Shown: positions 53,533 through 62,945 of the stretch, one piece after another
How the letters are laid out: each line of letters starts with the position of its first letter
Numbering within the stretch: the first letter of the stretch is position 1
Assembly (NCBI GenBank): GCA_014885115.2
Contig: WKLE02000485.1
Location: 22,883 to 86,882, forward strand
DNA length: 64,000 nt
Source of the DNA: Asterionellopsis glacialis
Taxonomy: Eukaryota; Bacillariophyta; Plagiogrammaphyceae; Rhaphoneidales; Asterionellopsidaceae
Direction of reading: 5' to 3'
Notes under the pieces: model-generated
Seen by the model: only the letters and a program-made list of their open reading frames with translations
What the model was told of the DNA's origin: nothing
Database searches by the model: none
Program-made: the position numbers and the translations under genes

Positions 53533-56360
53533 ATGAGAATCAGTGTTACGGATAACCCACGTATTTCGCAGCTGTTTGACACACTTGGCGATGGAAATAA
53601 GTTGAGGTCATCATGTCTGGGTGAGGAGACTGCGCCTAGTATCGAGTTTATTGCTTCGGTAGTGTTCTGTGATGTACATCATGATGACCCCAGGAAGAAT
53701 AACATCGGTCTCGATGACTGTACCCAATGCTGATTTTCCTAACCCTTCTTTTCTTTCTTTTCTTGACTCTTCCATACAGCTCTTGAAGCTCACTATCCAC
53801 CAATCGAAGAATTGAATGACAATGGATTTGATCCTGGTGCAACGATTTTTTTCATGATTGGATCTCAACGTTCCGGTTCGAACTGGCTCCGTACTATGCT
53901 CGGAGAAAGAGAAGATTTGGCAGGACCTCACCCACCTCATATTATGCGTGACTTTATGCCCATTTTGTCTCGGTATGGTGACTTGGAAGATGAAGAAAAT
54001 TTAGAGGTAAGATATATCACTCGTTTGTAGTGCATTCGTGTTCTTTTTGTGAACGTAATAAGTCTCTTGAAGTGATGTTACATGTATATACATATTTCAT
54101 GCCTGTTGTAATAGCAATAGCACTTCATATTTAACTAACAACACTTTCACGTCAACCTCAACTTTTGCTTTATTTGATATTGAACATAGATTCTAGTTGA
54201 TCACGTCTGTACATTTGTTGAACGTAATCAAGTTCCCTGGTTGGACAAACACGGGCGTAAAATCAAGTTCGACAGACAAAGGATTCTAGATGTCGTCGAA
54301 AGTACTGTTCATATTCTCCGCATTGTGCATGAGGACAAGGATATCAATCAGGATTATTATCTTCTGGCAATTATGGATGAGATCTATAATATCAATGCGA
54401 TCGAAAATGATAAGAAGACCTGGATCTGTAAGTCGATGGGAATGTCGCAGTATTACGATATGCTTGTTAACTTTTACAGTGAAGAAAGACTCCGCTTTAT
54501 CTACTTGGTACGCGATCCTCGTGATGTCGGCCTATCCTTCATGAAAACACCTGTTGGAGATTGTCATTATTATGCCATTTTGAAAAAGTGGGCAAAGCTA
54601 CAGAACCATGCTCTCGCAGTTCTATCAGCGGATAAGAAAGAAGAGATGGTAAGTTTGTAATTTCAGAAAGAGCTCGATTAACCGTTTTGCAAAACGTCTT
54701 TTACCAGTGTGTACCTGCAAGTAAAATGGTCCGAAGCACATTGGTTCTTAACGCTGATTGCTCCTTTTATACACTTTTAGGTACACCAAGTTCGCTACGA
54801 AACTCTGCTGACTGAAAAGGATCTTGCACTTGAAGAATTAAACGAGTTCATTGGAAAACGTCGCTTCGGTGCTGTCATGCGTCGTGGCAGTGTGCAGATC
54901 TTGAGAGATTTGGAGGATGTCGTTGCTGGTGCAAAAAAAGGACACGAAGCCAAAAAGGCGGCGGTGTTGTCATATCAGTTCCAGAATCTAACACGAGGGG
55001 AATCCTTTGCAAAAATTCAATTCCAAAAATGGCGAAATGAGCTCAACGATGATGAACTTCATCTTATCGAATCTACAGCATACGAAGAAATGTCACGTTT
55101 AGGCTATGAACCTCATATTGTTGGTGTTTCCAGAGATAAACTCGAGTTTAGTGAAGAAGATATTGCTGAATTTGATCGTTTGAATAAAGAGGCAATCAAG
55201 AACATGTATGATACACTTGAAAAGGAAAACCCTGAAGATGCTGCCCGTCGTATTCATCAGGCTGCCGTCCTTAAGGCTCCCCTCGAACTTTTCGAAAAAG
55301 AAGATCACAAAGAAGAGGAAGATGCCATCGAGCATAAACCTGGTGTAACGGAAGCCGAAAAACTTTATCCGTACCTATGGCCCGCCGGTGCTGGTAAGGA
55401 AGGATATATTGGGACTGAACAGGTACGCGAGCGCTTTTCAGTTCTAAAGGAAAAAGAAATCGATCTCCCTGAAGGCTTGAAACTGCGTTTCTCAATCGCA
55501 ACCCAAAGAGGATATTATCCATCAGATCCCGATAAAGCTAATCAGGATGCCTTTTGGCAGATATTGACACTTTGCCAGACGGAAAAAAGTGGTTTGCTGT
55601 CTATGATGGGCACGGACCAACTGGAGATAAATGTGCACAGTTTGCCCGTGATGAAGTAATCCATAGATTCGCTGATGCCCTCAAGGGTGGAGCTAGTGTT
55701 CAAGATGCACTTTCTGCCTCGCATCTTGAAACGAATGACAAGTTGATTAAGGAATCAGATATTGATGCCGAATTTTCTGGTACTACAGCTGTTACACTTC
55801 TCATGGATGGTCTAGAATGCCACATCTGTAATCTTGGAGATAGTCGATGCATAGTTGCTTCCGTAACAGAAGAAGAACACCTGCAATCTCGAGCACTTAC
55901 TCAAGATCAAACTCCGTACCGTAAAGACGAGTTAGAACGAATCAAGCAAGCTGGTGCACTTGTGATGACATGCGACCAGTACGATGGTACGGAACCAATG
56001 CATGAAAACTGGTCTCTTAAGGATGACTTGCAACCACGTATTTGGAGTAAAGACGGAAAATTCCCTGGTACAGCTTTTACTCGGTCCATTGGGGATCATA
56101 AAGGGGAGTTGGTAGGATGTTTCGCGCAACCGGAGTTTTCGAACCTTACTATTAGCGAGAAGGACGAGATGATTATTATTGGTTCGGATGGCATCTTTGA
56201 GTTTATTTCTGACAAGGAAGTTGTTAGCATTGCTAACAGATATCCATCATCCGAAGAGGCGTGCAGAGCTCTTGTGGGTGAATCTTACAAACGGTGGATC
56301 AAGAAGGAAGACCGTACTGATGACATAACTGTCATCGTCTGCTTTCTCTCTAAAGATTGA
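53533..56360 (+). CDS. Sulfotransferase-PP2C phosphatase fusion, with one apparent -1 frameshift
   Basis: Exons: 53533-53620, 53780-54006, 54190-54648 and 54781 onward. The first donor (GTGAGG) is the least certain; the others are clear. The first three exons and the start of the fourth encode a PAPS-dependent sulfotransferase: GSQRSGSNWL (5'-phosphosulfate loop, about 57-66) and YLVRDPRDVGLS (3'-phosphate site, about 211-221), ending near FQKWRNELNDDEL. Without a stop the frame continues into the first PP2C block, RGYYPSDPDKANQDAF (about 501-516). At 55550-55554 (GCCTTTTGG) the remaining PP2C lies in the -1 frame: WFAVYDGHGPTGD, SGTTAVTLLMDG, LGDSRCIVA, TAFTRSIGDHKG, IIIGSDGIFEF and TDDITVIV, to a stop at 56360. 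All PP2C metal-binding motifs are present. In the original frame translation would stop at 55659. The shift is probably a sequence error in a T run, a real mutation, or recoding. Product about 780 residues if read through. Confidence 0.75.
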
Positions 56361-57030
56361 AAACTCAGCTCGATCATCTTTAAAATTATTTGTCGAATAT
56401 TGGTGTGAAATGGTCCGAAGGGGACGTGAAATAAATCCACAGTAGTAGCGAACATAAAATAGCTCTCGATTTCCTGGTCGTCATCCTCTCCTTCTTTTAA
56501 AAAAAATCTTGCACTTGCACCAATGATACTCTGTTGCAGCTCTTGAATGGAAGCGAAGAGCACAGTGACTCATTATTAGTGGCTACGAAAGGAACAACGT
56601 GCGCTTCACAAACCCATTATTTGTGAGTGAAAGCAGTATGGAGACTAACATTTCTCGGCGTTGTACTGTAGAATCTCAAATATTATTTCTCTATTTACCA
56701 TATTTATGATAGATTTCTTGAACCTTGTGACCTTTGACGATGATGGTTCCCTAATTTGATACAGTACTGTCCCATAAGTCAGGCAATTTACAATCCTTAA
56801 AACCTGAAACATGCGATTAATAAATATAGATACATGCTGGCTGGTATTAGTTGCCAAAAAAGTAAGCCACACTGTTCCAGCCTGACTTGTACGAAACTAA
56901 AAGTGTGTTTCAGGCCCTTACATCATCCAGCATTCCAAACAATATCGTTGAAGTAGATATGCTTTGCAACACAATGCTTATGAATAAGTATCTTGTCCAA
57001 ACTAGAATGATTCAATCGTTACCCTATATT
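56361..57030. other. Convergent intergenic region
   Basis: This lies between the 3' ends of the fusion gene (plus) and the flavodoxin-like gene (minus). AT-rich; no gene, RNA or repeat recognised. Confidence 0.5.
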
Positions 57031-57888
57031 TTATTTTATGAATTTGGTCGTGACGTCTGCGACTCTTGCTCCTAATCCAAAAGCTTTTGTAAGAAACATT
57101 GGGTGGACAACTTCATCGTTGCGCTGGTAACACACTCTGGCAAAGTATGCGTTAGTATCATCATGAAAATCTCCAAAGGGTTCCTCGTCTGTAATTGCAG
57201 ATGCTCCAAAGGCTGAGCGCCATGAATCGCCACCAACAATGATGAATCGAAAAATCATCAAGGACTGTAACAAGCTCATGAGAGTCAGCTCTTCTCCAGC
57301 GGATATTCCTCCAGCTGTTACAAAGGCTGCCCCGATCTTATTGCTAAAATCATGACGAACATCCCATGAGTTGATCCATTCCTGAAGTGCCGGGTGTGTA
57401 TTTGCATTTTCTACAGGTGATCCAAGAATGACGGCATCAGATTCGAGCACATCTTGAAAAGTCACACTTTGAATGTCTTTCAGAATAGCAGCAGTGGAGT
57501 TAATTGATTCTACACCCCGCACAACACTTTCTGCCATGACTTGTTGCCATAAGTCGTCTGCGGGTCCATAAACAACAAGAACTGTTGGTTTCTGTGTCAA
57601 AAAAGTGTCCTTTGGTTTAGGTGACGATTTGGACGATAATCGTTCAATGGAAGAAATAGATTGATGAACCAGGTTGCTATTCAAATGTGCAATATTTCCA
57701 TTTCTGATTAAGTGAACAACTTCACGGCACAAACTGGCTATGTATAAACAACACGCAAGCACTAGGATTAAACAAAATGAGTTCACCCTTTGACTTATTT
57801 GCGATTTTTCAACTGCAGTGCTATTTGAAGTTTTGAGTTGTGAATTCTCAGGGTCAATCTCCGGAATGCTATTATACGTCCTTTGCAT
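57031..57888 (-). CDS. Membrane-anchored flavodoxin / WrbA-like protein
   Basis: A single exon of 285 residues. A short hydrophilic start is followed by one transmembrane helix (FCLILVLACCLYIASLC, about 37-53), then a linker and a flavodoxin-fold domain. Visible blocks: PTVLVVYGPADDLWQQVMAE (first strand and loop), LESDAVILGSPVENANTHPA (a typical D-A-x-x-x-G-S/T-P-V strand-loop), and NKIGAAFVTAGGISAGEELT with the T-A-G-G loop of the WrbA/NAD(P)H:quinone reductase group. The first phosphate-binding loop is not of classical flavodoxin form, so FMN binding should not be assumed. Expected tethered to an internal or plasma membrane. Shares a divergent promoter region with U1-70K. Confidence 0.7.
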   Translation of the reverse strand: MQRTYNSIPEIDPENSQLKTSNSTAVEKSQISQRVNSFCLILVLACCLYIASLCREVVHLIRNGNIAHLNSNLVHQSISSIERLSSKSSPKPKDTFLTQKPTVLVVYGPADDLWQQVMAESVVRGVESINSTAAILKDIQSVTFQDVLESDAVILGSPVENANTHPALQEWINSWDVRHDFSNKIGAAFVTAGGISAGEELTLMSLLQSLMIFRFIIVGGDSWRSAFGASAITDEEPFGDFHDDTNAYFARVCYQRNDEVVHPMFLTKAFGLGARVADVTTKFIK

Positions 57889-58576
57889 TTTTCGTCTATA
57901 AGCAAATTAATTATTCGTTTAGTTTTGTGGTGGATTGAAAACTGGATAGTGGATTTGCATACACTGTGTTTCCCAAACTTAGTAGCGTGCTTTTGTTTTG
58001 GATTCAATTCAATGGTATCGTCTTTCTGTAATTTGAAATTCTTTCTCTCCAAGGGTTCGGCTCTGATCTGTTGGATCGCTTCTCGGGTTCGGGTCTATGA
58101 TACAGTAGACTAGATTTCAGATGTCCACTTCCCAGGGTATCTTTGTTTTGTTACAAGTTACACAATTGTAGAACTCTAAGAGAGCTCGTACTAGAGCAAT
58201 GATGTATTTACTGCATAGTTAGAATTCTCGTTGTTTTCTACAGGATAGATTCTGGCAGTACAGTAATCTCTCCCTCTACACTCTAGAGAGGACCTCCTGC
58301 AGCAAGGTAGCACTCGACGGACAGATCTGTGCATGGGTGTGAGCTGGCTGTCTGTCACCGATCACCGCTAGCACCGACCCGTCGACAGCAACACAGAACC
58401 TCAACCCTCCAACACTTTTATTCTTCTTCTGATAGACAAGACGACATACCGGTGGGTCCTCTAGAGTGGGAACACAAAAGGCGAGCCATCAAATCAATCT
58501 ATTTTTGCAGTCAATAGAAATCAGTCGAACATCAGGGAGGAGGAAATATCGATCAGTATAATATTATTTTATCACC
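57889..58576. promoter_or_regulatory. Divergent promoter region
   Basis: 688 bp between the head-to-head flavodoxin-like and U1-70K genes. It includes ACACTCTAGAGAGGACC at 58278-58294, a GA/TC word seen in several other intergenic regions here. No TATA box could be assigned with confidence. Confidence 0.45.
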
Positions 58577-59784
58577 ATGAGTCACCGGAAGATGACACCG
58601 AAAGGGCAAATGTCTGGGAACGGGTCTGGTCCAGCGATCATGATGATGCCTGATCACATTCGTGCAACGTTCATGCCCAACCCTCCGTTAAAACCGATGG
58701 CACCCGTTAAGAATAAACGAAAACACCCTTTCGTTGGACTGGCTCAATTTATGGTTCAATTCGAACGAACACCACCTCCTCCTAGGAAGGAACAACCAAC
58801 GCCTAAGGAATTGAAACAGAATAAGCTAGAGAATCTCAAGGAACAACATGATCAAAAATTAAGGCCTGTTGTAGATGAATATCGAAAATTTCAACAGGAA
58901 TGTGGGGGCGAGTATGAGGGGATGAACTGCTACAATACCTTATTTGTGGGACGCCTTGCCTACGAGGTGACGGAACGAAAGCTTCTTAGAGAATTTGAAT
59001 CGTTTGGTCCTGTCAAGGATCTTAAATTGGTCAAGGGAAGAGATGGGAAATCTCGTGGTATTGCATTCGTTGAATATGAACACGAAGAAGATATGAAACG
59101 TGCCTACCGTGCGGCAGATGGAATGAAAATAGAGGGAAGAGATATTGTAGTTGATGTAGAGCGAGGACACACAGTTCCAAATTGGTTACCAAGACGTTTA
59201 GGTGGTGGTCTTGGCGGTACACGGTAAGATTGCTGTTGTTGTTGAACACGTTCTTATCACAACAGAAGCTAGATGACGTATGTTTTAACCTCTTTATCCG
59301 ATTAATTGCTTGTCTTTTTTATTACAGTCTCGGGGCCAAGGAAAAGAATTTCATAGCGCCAGGGCGATTTGACCCTACACGACCGGAAGCTGCTCGACCT
59401 CCTCCGTCCATGATGGGCGTACCGCCAATGGGTAGAGGTAGAGGTGGCCCACCACCGCCATATGGAGGTCCAGGGTACGGTGGAAGAGATGGTCCTGGAG
59501 GGTACGGTGACAGAGATGGTCCCGGCGGATACGGAGGCAGAGACGGTGGAAGAGGGGGATATGGTGGACCACAGTTCAATGACAGAGGTGGACCCCCGCC
59601 GTATAGCAGAGGTAGAGGAGGACCACCACCACCACCAAGAGGTGGAAGTGGTCGCGATTGGGATCGAAACGGAGGAAGTCGAGACTGGGATCGCGGAGGT
59701 GGTGGAAGAGATTGGAATGATCGTAAACGTGGTCGTTCTCGTAGTCCTAGCCCAGGCAGTCGAGGTCGCAGAAGATATTACTAG
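58577..59784 (+). CDS. SNRNP70: U1 snRNP 70 kDa protein
   Basis: Two exons: 58577-59223 and 59328-59784, 367 residues. The 104 bp intron (GTAAGA...TATTACAG) splits an Arg codon. The N-terminal U1-70K element includes MPNPPLKPMAP and FERTPPPPRKEQPTPKELK. The RRM spans about 115-195, with RNP2 NTLFVGRLAY and RNP1 KSRGIAFVEYE, followed by GRDIVVDVERGHTVPNWLPR, which is strongly diagnostic for U1-70K. The C-terminal half is Gly/Arg/Pro-rich (GGRDGPGGYG repeats) and ends RGRSRSPSPGSRGRRRYY, an RS-like tail. It binds U1 snRNA stem-loop I and recruits SR proteins during 5' splice-site recognition. If the intron is retained, TAA follows immediately and removes the whole RGG/RS tail. Confidence 0.94.
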
Positions 59785-59904
59785 TAGGTTCCTAAAGCCA
59801 GATTAAAAATAATTTTTTTTAAACAACAATAATAAAAACAGATCAAAATCTTTTCTCTGAAAAAAGCGACCATTTGAAACGTAAACGTCTTTTCCCCCCC
59901 ATTC

Positions 59905-60432
59905 TCAGTCCTCTTCTTCTTCCTCCTCGTCGGCCATCATCTGGATTCCATTTTCCACGGAGGACCAGACACGATCATAGTCTTCTTCAGCGAATACGTT
60001 GTGAAAAAGCCGTTCGTTCATTTCACTATCAGTCATCCCAATAAGACCAACGGTACCTACATATTCTTCGTGCTGGACTGCTACACACGGTGCATTTTTA
60101 CATGCGCCCAAACACGGGACTTCTTCAAGTTGTACATCTGGTGCATTTCCATCTTTGATTCTATTGTAAAATGCTGCATATGTCTCATATTCGTCCAACC
60201 CCAAAACTTTTCTTTTTTTGGAACAACTTGTGGAAGAGCAAGTTACTATTTTGAATTGTTTTGCAATCTCGGGATCGTAGCATGTAGTCGTTGCCTGTGT
60301 CTCATCCACATCTGCCATTCTCAAGGCTGAGTTTTGATGGCTGCGTGGACCTATTCGAACGTCGATCCCAATGAAGGCAGTTCCACCATTGGTCCACGCC
60401 AGCAGCATCGTTAAAAACATTTGCTTGATCAT
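59905..60432 (-). CDS. Thioredoxin-like 2Fe-2S ferredoxin, probably plastid-targeted
   Basis: A single exon; 175 residues from the ATG at 60432 (MIKQMFLTMLLAWTNGGTAF). A further in-frame ATG at 60504 would add 24 hydrophilic residues, but the shorter start gives a clean signal peptide ending G-T-A-F-I, close to the diatom plastid ASAFAP-type cleavage motif. The mature part has CSSTSCSKKRK and later VPCLGACKNAPCVAV, the four-Cys pattern of thioredoxin-like 2Fe-2S ferredoxins (NuoE / complex I 24 kDa type). It ends in a poly-Glu/Asp tail. Likely an electron carrier or Fe-S scaffold in the plastid, or a subunit relative in the mitochondrion; the presequence favours the plastid. Its stop lies 120 bp from that of U1-70K (convergent). 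Confidence 0.75.
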   Translation of the reverse strand: MIKQMFLTMLLAWTNGGTAFIGIDVRIGPRSHQNSALRMADVDETQATTTCYDPEIAKQFKIVTCSSTSCSKKRKVLGLDEYETYAAFYNRIKDGNAPDVQLEEVPCLGACKNAPCVAVQHEEYVGTVGLIGMTDSEMNERLFHNVFAEEDYDRVWSSVENGIQMMADEEEEEED

Positions 60433-60503
60433 TGTCGGAGAAGAACAATTTGTGACCACGTCGGTTTTTGTTTTGCGCATTCTGATCTTGGACCACTCCT
60501 TCA

Positions 60504-60620
60504 TTTTTTCTTGTTCGGCATGCTGGGTAGTCAGTCCACCAGCTGACTCAAACTCTCAACCCTAATAATAAAAATTTCTTCCTCTTTTTATCCACATCCC
60601 AGATGTATTTTTCAGTCCCA
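60504..60620. repeat. Dispersed repeat copy A (ferredoxin-like gene upstream region)
   Basis: This segment, immediately upstream of the 2Fe-2S protein gene, reappears in the same orientation at 62457-62577. Shared words include TTTTTTCTTGTTCGG, ATGCTGGGTAGTCAGTC, AGCTGACTCAAA, TTTCTTCCTCT, CACATCCCAGATG and ATTTTTCAGTCCC. Similarity is roughly 85-90 percent by eye with a few small indels. Confidence 0.8.
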
Positions 60621-60852
60621 CCAGGTGCTCCTCTGGCTTATGCTTGTTTCACACTTCTTTTTCATTTTTTGGCGGAGGCAAGAACGAAAACGTGATCCAA
60701 CACCGACTAAGAACTTCGAGACTAATCCTAATACAGAATCCCACCACCACCGAACCTCACCACCTCTTTGCATACCGTGTTGGCAATCGACATCATTAAA
60801 CAAAAGGCACACTTAAAAAAAATCGAAAACAAGAACATTGGCAAATTGAAAG
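60621..60852. promoter_or_regulatory. Divergent promoter region, remaining part
   Basis: This lies between repeat copy A and the TMEM151-like start codon. AT-rich with A runs just before the ATG at 60853. No specific element recognised. Confidence 0.4.
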
Positions 60853-62315
60853 ATGCAGCCTAAGTGGCAGAGAGCAGAAACGGGCAAACATTCTCAACTC
60901 GACCAAGAATTAGTCAGGAAGTCGTTTCAGAACTCGAAATCAGGAAACTGTGTTGGTATCAATGTTGTGCTTCTACTCTTACTATCATGTCATCATTGCG
61001 GCGCACATGATCTTTTTCGGCAGAAATCCTCACCTTTGGTTCCATACAGCGGAAACGCAATAGATAAAAATCATAGAGAATCAGGAGAAAGAATCATAGC
61101 AGGGTTGAAACCTTTGGGGAAAAGTGGCAATCGAGTCATCTTGGCGTTCTTAAAAGACGAAGAAAGATATACTGCGGATATGCAACTTATGCCCCCTTCG
61201 AAAATGTTCAAGAGTAAAGTTACATTTCCCCACAAAAAAGCAACGATCCTGACATTGCTTGTAACAATATTGTTGCCATCATATTTATTGCCAAGCTTGT
61301 ACCTGTCACAATACTTGAAAGGTAATACCCCCTTGGTTCTTTTACTAACTACAGTGAGTTTATATATTGGTGAGGCGGCTTGTTGCAGTACCCGAAAATA
61401 TCTTTCTAATACAGTTACACCTAAGGGACTTGAAGAATTGCTAACGAAAATAAGGAATTCAGAACCTATAATAACGTGGCACACGGAATGCTACCATTAT
61501 CGAACGGTGAGCTACACGTACCTAAGTACATTTTCGGATTAACAAATTTTATGACAAAAAAGAAATCATTGTCTCATGCCTATATGAAATGTTTTTCGTT
61601 TTGTATTCCTTTTTTTTGTTTAACTCTAGCATGTCACATATGATAGTAAAGGAAGATCGACCAGGTCACAAACCAAGGTGGTAACGCATCGTGCTTCGAG
61701 ACAGTTTTCGTATAGAAGGTACGTAGCAACTTTGTTTGTTCATCAAGCCTTTCCCTCTTGTGCATGTAGTTTAATACCAATTCACTCAAGTCGATAATTA
61801 CTTTGACAGCTGGATGGACGAAACTCCTGAAACTCTATCTAAAATCGCTTCTGATGCAGTGCAAGTTGCGCCGTACGTAAAAGTGAAGCTATCGCCATGT
61901 GTGAAATTTGCAAACGAGGCAACCTTACAGGATTATCAAGATCAACAATCACAATTTCTATCTTTTGAAAGCAGGAAAGACGTGCACATGGATCACCATA
62001 CTACGCTTGAAGGTATGATGCTCGATTGGCACGAACAATTTAACGACGGAGGTATTGCATTTTCAGATTTGTGCCTGATAGACCAACTGATTCATTTGTT
62101 TGTCCTTTTTGTTCCTATGCATATTTTTCTCAAAAGTTGATGGATTGCAACCTCGAATTCTGGTATCTACCACAGGACTTGGAGCAATACCCATCTTTGA
62201 AAGGAACTATTTCTGGTTGTTTACGCTCTTGGGGCTTACTGTTCCATATCGCAGATGGATCTCTAGTCATTGTGGCGAGCTGGATGCTGTAATTGACAAA
62301 CAAGTTTGTACTTGA
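60853..62315 (+). CDS. TMEM151-family membrane protein
   Basis: Four exons: 60853-61506, 61630-61718, 61810-62051 and 62137-62315, 387 residues. All introns have GT-AG ends (GTGAGC...CTCTAG, GTACGT...TGACAG, GTATTG...CAAAAG) and the phases fit. Two adjacent hydrophobic segments (ILTLLVTILLPSYLLPSLYL and VLLLTTVSLYIGEAA) precede the family block ITWHTECYHYR. Across the splices this continues as HVTYDSKGRSTRSQTKVVTH, then FNDGVDGLQPRILVSTTG and FWLFTLLGLTVPYRRWISSH, the last two matching the C-terminal TMEM151 membrane segment. The family is conserved in animals and protists but has no established function. The N-terminal 100 residues are specific to this protein. Confidence 0.72.
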
Positions 62316-62456
62316 AGTGTTTGATAAAATAGGATATATTATAAGCATACAATTTGGGTTCAACACTTTTTGTTAAGCATTTTATAGTGTTATCACATTT
62401 TTTTTGCATCACCCACATTGTTATATATTCCTCTAGAGAGAGAGATTAGACATGGA

Positions 62457-62577
62457 TTTTTTCTTGTTCGGAATGCTGGGTAGTCAGTCAGTCTACAAGC
62501 TGACTCAAATTCCCAACCCTAGTAATCAAAGTTTCTTCCTCTCTTTTCGCCACATCCCAGATGCATTTTTCAGTCCC
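62457..62577. repeat. Dispersed repeat copy B (orphan duplicate of a promoter segment)
   Basis: This copy is the counterpart of 60504-60620, about 1.95 kb away in the same orientation, but without the ferredoxin-like coding sequence next to it. It lies about 370 bp upstream of the DUF6824 gene start. Confidence 0.8.
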
Positions 62578-62606
62578 GCGTCAAATCGCAGATTTGCAAC
62601 TTATGT

Positions 62607-62617
62607 GTACCAGGTAC
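62607..62617. promoter_or_regulatory. GTACCAGGTAC palindrome
   Basis: An exact copy of the recurrent 11 bp motif, about 330 bp upstream of the DUF6824 gene. Function unknown. Confidence 0.35.
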
Positions 62618-62945
62618 TTCCATTACTGCTTCGACTGTGTAGGTAGATACTTTGTTCTTTATAAAATCTGAAATCGACGAATGGACTGAAAAAGCGAAAG
62701 CGAAAGAAGGTGTTAGAGAAATTTGGTGATGCCGACGGGACCAACATTTGCATGTGAGACGTGCCTGTATATATATTATACTGTGTGAGCTACGTCAATA
62801 TTGTTATGATAAATATAAATATAACAATCGGCACACCCGGATGATAATCAACGCATGTGTCGATCGGCTTTTTGATCCTTGATAAAAAGATACGAGTTCA
62901 GGGGTTTTGAATTTAATTTCCACGATTGGTGTCATAGACAAAGGC

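Larger units (their letters stand above)
62316..62945. other. Intergenic region with repeat copy B
   Basis: This lies between the TMEM151-like gene and the second DUF6824 gene, both plus. It includes CTCTAGAGAGAGAGATTAG at 62431-62449, repeat copy B (62457-62577) and GTACCAGGTAC (62607-62617). It should contain the promoter of the DUF6824 gene. Confidence 0.5.

Noticed and set aside
55530..55600. Explaining the PP2C frame break by a small intron
   Set aside because: The NQD to VYDGHG spacing is already normal, and no GT-AG pair of plausible length would join the two frames there.
59322..59579. Proline-rich minus-strand frame opposite U1-70K
   Set aside because: Antisense image of the Gly/Arg-rich tail.
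62052..62136. Reading the TMEM151 third exon through to its stop, or a 15-base micro-intron at GTATTGCATTTTCAG
   Set aside because: An 85-base GT-AG intron restores a good family match downstream; 15 bases is too short for a spliceosomal intron.
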